From positions 1-27,751 of the forward strand of contig JAZQUS010000073.1 of the NCBI GenBank assembly GCA_045631445.1: a stretch of 27,751 nucleotides of DNA. Direction: 5' to 3'. The position numbers and the translations under genes were made by a program. This document shows, piece after piece, positions 1 through 6,131 of this stretch (position 1 is the stretch's first letter; each line of letters opens with the position of its first letter). The DNA comes from RGIG4608 sp045631445. Its GTDB lineage: Bacteria; Bacillota; Clostridia; Oscillospirales; CAG-272. The notes under the pieces were generated by a model that had not been told where the DNA came from, did no database searches, and was given only the letters and a program-made list of their open reading frames with translations.

Positions 1-621
1 GGTACTGAGCTTATCAGAAGAAAGCTCGGCAAGGACGCGCACGCGATGACAATCACACTTCTTCTTAACTCCGAAGGCAAGAAGATGGGTAAAACCGCTT
101 CAGGTGCTGTATGGCTCGACCCAAACAAGACTACTCCCTTCGATTTCTATCAGTACTGGAGAAACGTAGGTGATGCAGACGTTCTTAAGTGCATTAGAAT
201 GCTCACATTCCTTCCTCTTGACGAAATCAATGCGATGGATTCTTGGGAGGGCGCACAGCTTAACACCGCAAAGGAAATCCTTGCATACGAGCTTACAAAA
301 CTCGTTCACGGTGAAGAAGAAGCAACAAAGGCGCAGGCAATGGCTCGTTCGCTCTTCACAGGTGGCGCTGATAACGCTCCCACAGTTGAGCTTTGCGAGG
401 CAGACCTCGTTGACGGCGCAATCGACATTCTTTCCGTGCTCGTTAAGGCAGAGCTTGTTCCCTCTCGTTCAGAGGCACGCCGCGCAGTTGAACAGGGCGG
501 CGTAACAGTAAATGACGAAAAGATTACAAATCTCCGTCAATCATACACAGCTTCCGACCTCGCAGACGGAATCCTCGTAAGACGTGGTAAAAAGAACTTT
601 AAGAAGGTTGTAATTAAATAA
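1..621 (+). CDS. tyrS: Tyrosyl-tRNA synthetase, C-terminal part (5' end outside window)
   Basis: The reading frame is open from the first base, so the gene starts upstream. TyrRS is a cytoplasmic class I enzyme that charges tRNA-Tyr. The visible part begins just before the ATP-binding KMSKS loop, here in the variant form KMGKT within GKKMGKT, followed by GAVWLD and the helical anticodon-binding region (PFDFYQYWRNV). The last ~70 residues form an S4-type RNA-binding domain (VPSRSEARRAVEQGGVTVN), as expected for bacterial TyrRS. The C-terminus is complete and ends at a TAA followed at once by a strong terminator. The alternative internal ATG at 46 is only a methionine inside the domain. Confidence 0.95.
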   Translation, partial: GTELIRRKLGKDAHAMTITLLLNSEGKKMGKTASGAVWLDPNKTTPFDFYQYWRNVGDADVLKCIRMLTFLPLDEINAMDSWEGAQLNTAKEILAYELTKLVHGEEEATKAQAMARSLFTGGADNAPTVELCEADLVDGAIDILSVLVKAELVPSRSEARRAVEQGGVTVNDEKITNLRQSYTASDLADGILVRRGKKNFKKVVIK

Positions 622-624
622 AAA

Positions 625-661
625 ATCAAGGGAACTCGCGAGAGTTCCCTTGATGTTTTTG
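625..661. terminator. Bidirectional rho-independent terminator
   Basis: A perfect 13-bp stem (625-637 with 642-654) with a GCGA loop is followed by GTTTTTG on the + strand. On the - strand the same stem runs into a T-rich tract (complement of 612-625). It sits between convergent tyrS and the hypothetical gene at 691-1404 and probably stops transcription from both. Confidence 0.9.
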
Positions 662-690
662 TATATTGGTATATTATAATACATCTTATA

Positions 691-1404
691 TCAACGATTT
701 TTTGCCAAAACAATTGTCAGGAATAGAGAGCATATAAATGATGTGATAGGTATCCATAACTCTAAATCGATGTCCTCAGCTACAAATATAAGCAAACCAC
801 TTAAAATCGTCATACATATGAATAGAATTATTTTGCGATTATATAACTTTTGAGCTTTTGCTTCTCCTTCTTTCATAAGTTTTTGTTCTTGCAATCGCAT
901 ATCATTAGTTTTTAACTTTTCGGCACATTTTTTAGCATATTCAGCAGACATCTTATACGTAGGAATAGAATTGAAAACTTCCATCGCATTATCAACTTTC
1001 ATATAATCATTACTCTCATAGTCAAGTATAGCTTGACGATAACGAGGCTCGTAATCAATTATCGGCTGATTCTTGGTTAAATTACGAATAATACTCTCAT
1101 ATGCAATATCTCTAACTTTAATTAAACTTTCTGTACCGTCTTTCCATATTACTAAAACAATATAATCCTGAACGGATGACATTCCTGCAGCAGCTACAGA
1201 ACCCAGCCAAAAATGAACCTTATCACGAAGATCAGATTCTTTTTCATCTAATTTATTAACGGAGTTAACTGTGTCTTTATAGAAAAAATTGTCAAATTTT
1301 TCAGGGATTCTATTTCCAATCCAAACTAGTCCATCACTTGTATTAAAACACACCCCCTGACCTTTATACTTGCCTTCTAAAACGATATTTGTTTCTTGTC
1401 CCAT
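691..1404 (-). CDS. Hypothetical protein with two C-terminal membrane helices
   Basis: The ATG at 1404 (MGQETNIVLEGKYKGQG) is chosen because a purine-rich GGGGGAAAAC lies just upstream, and because the open frame further 5' (to 1608) runs through a promoter leader and a terminator-like hairpin. The 237-residue product has a soluble N-terminal ~135 residues rich in beta-type sequence (GVCFNTSDGLVWIG, IVLVIWKDGTESLIKV), then a charged helical stretch at ~140-190, then two hydrophobic segments at about 191-208 and 216-233 ending in AKNR. I do not recognise the family; the N-terminal part could be a PH-like or SHOCT-associated fold, but that is a guess. It is monocistronic, with its own consensus promoter and an elaborate leader. 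Confidence 0.75.
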   Translation of the reverse strand: MGQETNIVLEGKYKGQGVCFNTSDGLVWIGNRIPEKFDNFFYKDTVNSVNKLDEKESDLRDKVHFWLGSVAAAGMSSVQDYIVLVIWKDGTESLIKVRDIAYESIIRNLTKNQPIIDYEPRYRQAILDYESNDYMKVDNAMEVFNSIPTYKMSAEYAKKCAEKLKTNDMRLQEQKLMKEGEAKAQKLYNRKIILFICMTILSGLLIFVAEDIDLELWIPITSFICSLFLTIVLAKNR

Positions 1405-1430
1405 TTTGTTTTCCCCCAAAAAAATAAAAA

Positions 1431-1454
1431 GTGCGCCGACATGAGCCAGCGCAC
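1431..1454 (-). terminator. Attenuator-like hairpin just upstream of the 691-1404 gene
   Basis: On the - strand GTGCGC pairs with GCGCAC around a small inner stem, and a run of 12 nearly uninterrupted T (complement of 1418-1430) follows. This is the form of an intrinsic terminator, but it lies between the promoter (1646-1673) and the start codon (1404). It could therefore act as an attenuator within the leader. Confidence 0.65.
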
Positions 1455-1477
1455 AAAAACGCAAATCCCAAGTCGTC

Positions 1478-1640
1478 GCCAAACAAACTATATACAGATG
1501 GGTATAACATACTTCTGCTGCACGGAATTTGCATTTTGTCAAATTCATTGCAACATAAGTATGGTTAAAAAAGGGTACAAATATCCCTTGTAAAAAAAGA
1601 AAATACACCCATTAACTGTATATATTTAGTTTGTTTGGCA
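1478..1640 (-). ncRNA. Candidate structured 5' leader RNA (three-way-junction-like)
   Basis: This starts at the predicted transcription start of the 691-1404 gene. The first bases (about 1640 to 1608, GCCAAACAAACTA then ATACAG and TGGG) are complementary to 1502-1478, forming a long outer helix. Inside it sits a well-formed hairpin (about 1563-1510): CATACTT/AAGTATG, TGTTGCA/TGCAGCA and GAATTTG/CAAATTC, stacked with small symmetric internal loops. A short ACAA...TTGT stem (about 1591-1577) lies on the 5' side. A terminator-like hairpin and T-run follow at 1418-1454, then the start codon. I recognise no known riboswitch or T-box motif. The same palindrome could also be the end structure of a miniature mobile element. 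Confidence 0.5.
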
Positions 1641-1645
1641 ATTTT

Positions 1646-1673
1646 ATTATAACACTTTAACGAAAAATGTCAA
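1646..1673 (-). promoter_or_regulatory. Sigma-A promoter of the 691-1404 gene
   Basis: The - strand reads TTGACA (1673-1668), 16 bp, TATAAT (1651-1646). Both boxes match consensus exactly. Transcription should begin near 1640, at the first base of the leader helix. Confidence 0.85.
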
Positions 1674-1705
1674 GAGGATTTTGAAAATTGTTTTTTTTTA
1701 CATAT

Positions 1706-2013
1706 AAATTGGGATTTATCGAAATATTTGCAATCGAAAAATCACAAACGAATTTGCACCCAATTAAAGCCTTCTCCTGTGGGAGAAGGTGTCACACGCG
1801 AAAATTATTTGAAGATATAAATTAAATATCGCGCGTGTGACGGATGAGGAGTTCTTAATGTTTCTAACTACTCATCCGTCTGCTCGCCCATATTAGATAA
1901 AAATCGTTTGTGCTCTCTGCTCGCATCCACCTTCTCTCACAAGAGAAGGCTTTTGTTAGAGAAAATTCGCTCACAGTTTGCGTATTCAAACTCCCCGACA
2001 AATCAAAATCTTA
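1706..2013. repeat. Long TIR repeat, copy 1 (carries a nested repeat)
   Basis: The left end (AAATTGGGATTTATCG at 1706) and the right end (CTCCCCGACAAATCAAAATC, 1991-2010) are inverted versions of each other and match the ends of the repeats at 2426 and 22367. The inside differs from those copies and is mostly filled by a second repeat at 1766-1954. No gene is visible here; the short open frame at 1908-2126 on + is just repeat sequence. Confidence 0.65.
1766..1954. repeat. Nested palindromic repeat (REP/MITE-like)
   Basis: The ends CCTTCTCC-TGTG-GGAGAAGG (1770-1789) and CCTTCTCT-CACA-AGAGAAGG (1930-1949) are each a perfect hairpin and are also inverted copies of one another. Inside are a 10-bp inverted repeat, GTCACACGCG/CGCGTGTGAC (1791-1800 and 1832-1841), and CGGATGAG/CTCATCCG (about 1841 and 1871). 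This style of sequence is common between genes of gut Firmicutes. No transposase is encoded. Confidence 0.75.
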
Positions 2014-2031
2014 AGAACTCCCTCTCACCAC

Positions 2032-2060
2032 AAAAGCACCGTTCAAAGAACGGTGCTTTA
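2032..2060 (-). terminator. Terminator of the 2075-2329 gene
   Basis: A 12-bp stem AAAGCACCGTTC/GAACGGTGCTTT with a 3-nt loop lies 15 bp past the stop codon. The T-run after it on the - strand is short (TTTTG). Confidence 0.75.
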
Positions 2061-2074
2061 AGTTATGTATTCAA

Positions 2075-2329
2075 TTATCTGTATCTTGTATTATCCGCGA
2101 TTTCTTCAACCTTTTCAATCAGGTGACCGAAGCCGTAAAGCACGATTGACGCAAACGCGGCGGATATAATCCCCGTAATTATGGAAGTGAGTCCGTACAC
2201 ACCATACTCAAGCATTGTCATCAATCCGGTTACAATAGCATAAATAGACCCAGCCACAAGTGTGAAACGAGCAATGCCTTTGATTGTCTTGCCAATGTCA
2301 TTAAAAAATCTGTTCAAAAAATCCATCAT
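2075..2329 (-). CDS. Small hypothetical membrane protein (84 aa)
   Basis: The start is ATG at 2329 or the adjacent ATG at 2326, with an AAAAGGAG site about 10 nt upstream. The protein opens with an amphipathic stretch (MMDFLNRFFNDIGKTIKGIA). Two hydrophobic segments follow, at about 22-43 (FTLVAGSIYAIVTGLMTML) and 46-67 (YGLTSIITGIISAAFASIVL), and a charged tail EKVEEIADNTRYR. I recognise no family. A near-consensus promoter and a terminator make it a convincing single-gene unit, and its promoter closely resembles that of the gene at 691-1404. Confidence 0.8.
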   Translation of the reverse strand: MMDFLNRFFNDIGKTIKGIARFTLVAGSIYAIVTGLMTMLEYGVYGLTSIITGIISAAFASIVLYGFGHLIEKVEEIADNTRYR

Positions 2330-2366
2330 ATCAAAATTCTCCTTTTAGTAAATATTTTACAATTTA

Positions 2367-2394
2367 ATTATATCATCTATGCAAAAAATGTCAA
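2367..2394 (-). promoter_or_regulatory. Sigma-A promoter of the 2075-2329 gene
   Basis: The - strand reads TTGACA (2394-2389), 16 bp, TATAAT (2372-2367). The region is similar to the promoter at 1646-1673, including the same unusual 16-bp spacing, the TTTTT run after the -35 box and CAATTTT about 15-20 bp upstream of it. Confidence 0.85.
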
Positions 2395-2425
2395 GGGGAT
2401 AACAAAAATTGGAAACAGGAGGGAT

Positions 2426-2850
2426 AAATTGGGATTTATCGGGGAGAAGATAGTTGGGAAAAAATTTAGGGGGATTTTGAAAAATCCCCCTATAACCCCA
2501 AAACTTTTTAATCGTAGGTGTTGAATTAAAACCGCGCAAATCGTAATGTTTGATTGAAATCAAACATTACATAACGATTTTCTCACTGTTGCCAGGCAGT
2601 TCGAAAATCTATGATTTGCTACTAAAAGCGTTGCCATTTTGCTATCAAAAACTCTATGTGCAGAATAGCAAAGCGCGGTTTTTATCGCACTTGTGCGGTG
2701 AAAACATTTGCGCCAAGCGCGTCAGAAGTGCAGGCGCGCGCATTGCGCGGAGTTTATTCAATCCAACACGATTAAAAAGTTTTGCGGAGCTTTTTCAAAA
2801 GCGACCTTTTTATCTTTGTAACTTCCACTATAAATCAAAATTTGAACTTA
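2426..2850. repeat. Long TIR repeat, copy 2
   Basis: This 425-bp non-coding stretch matches 22367-22884 in the same orientation over most of its length. Shared blocks include the left end AAATTGGGATTTATCGGGG, the hairpin AGGGGGATTTT/AAATCCCCCT (2468-2491) followed by ATAACCCCAAAAC, ACATAACGATTTTCTC, ATTTGCGCCAAGCGCGTCAG and CCAACACGATT. The right end is ATAAATCAAAATTTGAA. It is a string of hairpin modules and fills the gap between the promoter at 2394 and the aminotransferase terminator. Open frames across it on both strands are not credible genes. Confidence 0.85.
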
Positions 2851-2854
2851 CACG

Positions 2855-2883
2855 CAAAAAAGGAACAACCTCTCGGTTGTTCC
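2855..2883 (-). terminator. Terminator of the aminotransferase gene
   Basis: On the - strand GGAACAACC-GAGA-GGTTGTTCC (2883-2862) is followed by TTTTTT (2861-2856). It lies 15 bp past the stop codon at 2898. Confidence 0.92.
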
Positions 2884-2897
2884 CAATTTTTTACACC

Positions 2898-4184
2898 TTA
2901 AATGATATCAAGCATCTTCTCCACGCTTGCGATCTTTACACAAAGGCAAAGGACGTCAACCGCTTGTTGAAGCTCATCGTTTGAAGGATAGGTCGGCGCA
3001 ATTCGAATATTTCTATCGCGCAAGTCGTTGCCGTAAGGATAGGTCGCGCCAACGGTTGTAAGCACAACCCCCGCCTTTTTAACAAGCTGATAGGTGCGCT
3101 TTGCACATCCGTCAAGCGTGTTCAAGCTAATAAAGTATCCACCATTGGGATCTGTCCAAGTGGCAATTCCCTTATCACCAAGCTCGCGCTCAAGTGTATT
3201 TTTGACAATATCAAATTTCGGACGGATAATCTCCGCAAGTTTCATCATATGCGCGCGAATATTATCTGCAGTGCCGAAATATTTAACGTGACGAATTTGA
3301 TTAATCTTATCAAAGCCAATCGTTTGCGCCGCCAAAATCGGACGTATTTGATTGAAATTTCGTGTACTCGTTGCAAAAATTGCCACGCCCGAGCCGGGGA
3401 ATGAAATTTTTGAGGTGGATGCGAAATAGAAAACTCTATCAATATGACCGCAGGTCAAGCAAACATCAAAAATGTCCACAAGCTCGTCACGTTTATCGGG
3501 ATAAAGGTCGTGAACGGCATAGGCATTATCCCAAAAGATACGGAAATCGTTTGCCGCAGTTTCCATTTTTGCAAGTCGTTCAACGGTTTTAGGAGAATAA
3601 GTAATGCCCTCGGGATTGGAATATTTCGGGCAACACCAAATTCCTTTGATGCTCTCGTCCTTTGCAACAAGCGCTTCAACTGCGTCCATATCAGGACCCT
3701 CGGGAGTCATATCAACGGTAATCATCTCAATGCCGAGAGATTGACAAATAGCAAAATGTCTATCGTATCCGGGGGCCGGACAAATGAACTTAACCACGGG
3801 CAATTTGCACCATGGCTTTGCACTTCCAAGCACGCCGTAAAGCATAGCGCGTGCAACCGTGTCATACATCAAATTGAGCGACGAGTTACCTGCAACGAAT
3901 ATATTTTCGGAAGGAATATTCAAAAGGTCTGAAAAAAGCTTTTTCGCTTCCGGAATTCCCTCAAGAATGCCATAGTTTCTATAGTCAACACCCTTTTCGT
4001 TTATACAGTCCTCACTCTTTGATATGCAGTCAAGCATACCCGTCATCATATCGAGCTGCTCCCTGCCCGGTTTACCGCGTGAAAGGTCAAGAGAAAGACC
4101 CATATCGCGCACGTTTTTATATTCATTTTTCAACTCAAGGTAAAGTGCCTCAAGCTCACTCGGTTTCATTTCTGCGTATTTCAA
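2898..4184 (-). CDS. Aspartate aminotransferase, class Ic (PLP-dependent)
   Basis: A cytoplasmic fold-type I aminotransferase that probably interconverts aspartate/2-oxoglutarate and oxaloacetate/glutamate. It resembles the AspT group of Corynebacterium (Pfam Aminotran_MocR) in LSRGKP near the N-terminus, CPAPGYDRHF, SNPEG, WDNAYAVHDLY, the PLP-binding lysine in STSKISFPGSG (K259) and the substrate-binding arginine region RNIRIAPTYP near the end. About 428 residues is normal for this group. The start is TTG at 4184, because AGGAGG sits 8 nt before it; an in-frame GTG at 4193 overlaps the ribosome site. It is monocistronic with its own terminator. No clear promoter is seen, and the upstream DNA is repeat sequence. 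Confidence 0.88.
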   Translation of the reverse strand: MKYAEMKPSELEALYLELKNEYKNVRDMGLSLDLSRGKPGREQLDMMTGMLDCISKSEDCINEKGVDYRNYGILEGIPEAKKLFSDLLNIPSENIFVAGNSSLNLMYDTVARAMLYGVLGSAKPWCKLPVVKFICPAPGYDRHFAICQSLGIEMITVDMTPEGPDMDAVEALVAKDESIKGIWCCPKYSNPEGITYSPKTVERLAKMETAANDFRIFWDNAYAVHDLYPDKRDELVDIFDVCLTCGHIDRVFYFASTSKISFPGSGVAIFATSTRNFNQIRPILAAQTIGFDKINQIRHVKYFGTADNIRAHMMKLAEIIRPKFDIVKNTLERELGDKGIATWTDPNGGYFISLNTLDGCAKRTYQLVKKAGVVLTTVGATYPYGNDLRDRNIRIAPTYPSNDELQQAVDVLCLCVKIASVEKMLDII

Positions 4185-4199
4185 AATGAACACCTCCTT

Positions 4200-4512
4200 T
4201 ATGAATATGTGAATAATTAAAAGTTAGTTAAATCAAAACCGCTCAAGCCGCTTAGGCTCGCGCTTTTGTAAAAGCGCGGCAAAACAATTACGTGGGGGTG
4301 CGCGGACTCTTCGTAAATTTTCGATAATTCGCAAACGAATTATCGGTTCACTTGCTAAAATCCTTTTGCGAAAATAAATTTCCGACAAGGATTTCATCAA
4401 TTGAACTACGAAAACCAAATCATAGATTTGTTTTTCTAAAATTTACTTTGTTGCAATATAGCCATTTAATAACAATATGGCTAAGTACCAATTCGTAGGG
4501 ACAGGCGTCCCC
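4200..4512. repeat. Repeat DNA left of the IS element (part of an inverted repeat copy)
   Basis: There is no credible gene here. The stretch holds several palindromes: CGATAATTCG/CGAATTATCG (about 4320-4345), TAGCCAT/ATGGCTA (about 4458-4482) and GGACAGGCGTCCCCTGT beside the IS end. Read on the - strand, CCTACGAA, TAGCCAT...ATGGCTA and GCAAAG-like blocks occur in the same order as in the middle of the copy at 22367-22884. Together with 5875-6115 it appears to be a diverged copy in inverted orientation, split by the IS. Confidence 0.5.
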
Positions 4513-4580
4513 TGTCAAGAGTAAGATTGTAAACAGTTGTGCAAGAGGATTGTATACACATTTTATGTCTTGGTTTTACG

Positions 4581-4625
4581 CTTTTGGAAGCCGAACGGAG
4601 CGTAGCGGAGAGAGGCTTCCAAAAG
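4581..4625. repeat. 12-bp hairpin at the 3' end of the transposase gene
   Basis: CTTTTGGAAGCC (4581-4592) and GGCTTCCAAAAG (4614-4625) are perfectly complementary around a 21-base loop containing two near-copies of CGGAGCG/GCGGAG. It lies 12 bp past the transposase stop and probably ends or stabilises the mRNA. There is no good T-run, so I do not call it a standard terminator. Confidence 0.65.
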
Positions 4626-4636
4626 TGGCGCGCGGC

Positions 4637-5779
4637 TCAATCCAGACGCGAAATACGGCGGTTAAGCAACTGCTCGGTTCGCAGATCAAGTTCCGCGATC
4701 TTGTAGTTACGGTAGCAGAGCGAGGCAAAATCCGCGCCTTCCGGTCGCAACTCCAATTCCGCTCCCACCATAGATTCACTAAGGTAAAACACCTTGCTGT
4801 CAAATCTCAAATATCCTTTAAAGTTAACCTTTAACGTGCGGTGCAATCCGCTGTATTCGTATGTTTTTATCTTATCGGGGTATTTTCTTTCACTCGGTAT
4901 GTAAACGTCCGCAGGACAGCGCATATCAATTGCCTCGTGAGGTCTGACCTCGTTGTACTTGGTACGCCATTCCTTAAGGTGCTTATCCGCGTCGGCAAGG
5001 TTCAGAAAAGCATTTCTTTTAAGAAGCTCGTTCTTCATCGTGCGATGAAATCGTTCTATCTTTCCTTGTGTTTGAGGATGTAGCGGACGACCGTGAATCG
5101 GAAGTATATCCAAATCCATAAGCCAACGTTCAAAGAGTGTATAACCGCCCTTAAAGCCTGCAAATGCACCACCGTTGTCGGATAAAATCGCCTTTGGCAG
5201 TCCATATTTCTTAAAAACAGCCTCAAATGAGGGGATTATTCCGCCTGCTTTTTCCTTGGCATCTATGCATAGACAAAAACGTGAGCAATCGTCTATGATG
5301 TCAAGAGGAAAGCATCGTGTGCCGTCAAGCAGAGCGAAATCTCCTTTGAAATCGGTCTGCCAAAGCTCGTTGCAGTGTTCTCTTTGAAATCGCAGAAACT
5401 CCTTGCGCTTTTGGGATTCCGTTTCGCTGATGCAGCCGTTTCGTTGCAGGATATTGTTCGCCGTTCGGGCGCAAGGTAAGTCGGTGTAACCGTTGTTCTC
5501 AAGCACCTTCAAGATAGTTTTCGCGCCCCATTCAGGGTTGTCGGCACGGACGCGAAGGATTGCTTCTTCGATCTCTGCAGACGTCCTGCAGGGAATGTGC
5601 AATGGAGCATGGCTTCGGTCTGACATTGAACAAGATTGATTGTTACGTTCTACCCATTTGTATCCGGTAGCTCGGGTAATACCGAACTCTCGGCAGAGTG
5701 AACTGAAGTTTTTGGAGATCTTTGCCGCCTCCACAAATTCTTTTCTTAATTCTTCCACAGTTTTGTCCTTCCAAGGCAT
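4637..5779 (-). CDS. IS481-family transposase (DDE)
   Basis: A 380-residue DDE transposase. The N-terminal ~45 residues form a helix-turn-helix (SSLCREFGITRATGYKWVE) that would bind the element's ends. A second helical region (SAEIEEAILRVRADNPEWGAKTI) follows, then the rve integrase core with catalytic residues D143 (LWQTDFKG), D201 (ILSDNGGAF) and E242 (TQGKIERFHRT). The ~100 C-terminal residues (from PADVYIPS) form the typical beta-rich tail. AAAAGGAGG precedes the ATG at a good distance. The frame is intact and all catalytic residues are present, so the element may be active. Confidence 0.93.
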   Translation of the reverse strand: MPWKDKTVEELRKEFVEAAKISKNFSSLCREFGITRATGYKWVERNNQSCSMSDRSHAPLHIPCRTSAEIEEAILRVRADNPEWGAKTILKVLENNGYTDLPCARTANNILQRNGCISETESQKRKEFLRFQREHCNELWQTDFKGDFALLDGTRCFPLDIIDDCSRFCLCIDAKEKAGGIIPSFEAVFKKYGLPKAILSDNGGAFAGFKGGYTLFERWLMDLDILPIHGRPLHPQTQGKIERFHRTMKNELLKRNAFLNLADADKHLKEWRTKYNEVRPHEAIDMRCPADVYIPSERKYPDKIKTYEYSGLHRTLKVNFKGYLRFDSKVFYLSESMVGAELELRPEGADFASLCYRNYKIAELDLRTEQLLNRRISRLD

Positions 5780-5874
5780 TTGAATAACCTCCTTTTAGGT
5801 CGTTTTCTTGCCTTCTATTATATCACAAAACTGTATACAATCATCTTGCACTACCTGTATATAATCATACTACA

Positions 5875-6115
5875 CTGTACAGTCCCCGACTGTCCGTATC
5901 GATACATTTGTAATTTTTAACCGAACATAGCCATTTGGATATCAATATGGCTACGCTCTTAGTAGCAAATCACAGTTTTTCGAAGTAATGAGAAAAACGT
6001 TACGTGTTGTTTTGCTTTACAAAATAACACGATTTGCGCGAAATTTGTAAATAAAAATTATTTGAAGTTTTTTGAGGGGTGTGGGGAACAATTTTTCAAA
6101 AATGTTCCCCACATC
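5875..6115. repeat. Repeat DNA right of the IS element (inverted copy of the long repeat)
   Basis: Read on the - strand, this contains CGCGCAAATCGT, ACGTAACG-TTTTTCTC, TGTGATTTGCTACTAAGAGCG and TAGCCATATTGATATC in that order. These match blocks in the repeat at 2426-2850 (GCGCAAATCGT, ATAACGATTTTCTC, TATGATTTGCTACTAAAAGCG), in inverted orientation. The hairpin TGTGGGGAACA/TGTTCCCCACA (6080-6112) takes the place of the GGGGGATTTT hairpin of the other copies. It lies beyond the asnS stop codon and may serve as that gene's terminator, though it lacks a T-run on the - strand. Confidence 0.7.
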
Positions 6116-6131
6116 TATATTTGTAATTTTA

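Larger units (their letters stand above)
4513..5874 (-). mobile_element. IS481-family insertion sequence
   Basis: A transposase gene is flanked by imperfect terminal inverted repeats. The right end (- strand) starts TGTAGTATGATTATATACAG, and the left end has TGT, four extra bases, then AGTAAGATTGTAAACAG. Each end carries two copies of GATTRTAWACA about 23 bp apart with GTGCAAGA between them, probably transposase-binding sites. The left boundary is uncertain by a few bases (4513 to 4520) and no clear target duplication is seen. Both flanks are short palindromes (GGACAGGCGTCCCCTGT left, ACAGTCCCCGACTGT right), so it seems to have inserted in or near a hairpin. A TGATATAAT extended -10 (5825-5817) probably drives the transposase. 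Confidence 0.85.

Noticed and set aside
1405..1608. N-terminal extension of the 691-1404 protein (68 extra residues)
   Set aside because: It translates a promoter leader with a long palindrome and a terminator-like hairpin; the internal ATG at 1404 has its own ribosome site.
2357..2984. Open frames on both strands (68 and 144 aa) across 2357-2984
   Set aside because: They lie in a dispersed hairpin repeat that recurs at 22367-22884 with different frames, and they have no ribosome site.
3094..3932. Open frames of 65-162 aa on the + strand opposite the aminotransferase
   Set aside because: Shadow frames of a clearly conserved gene on the - strand.
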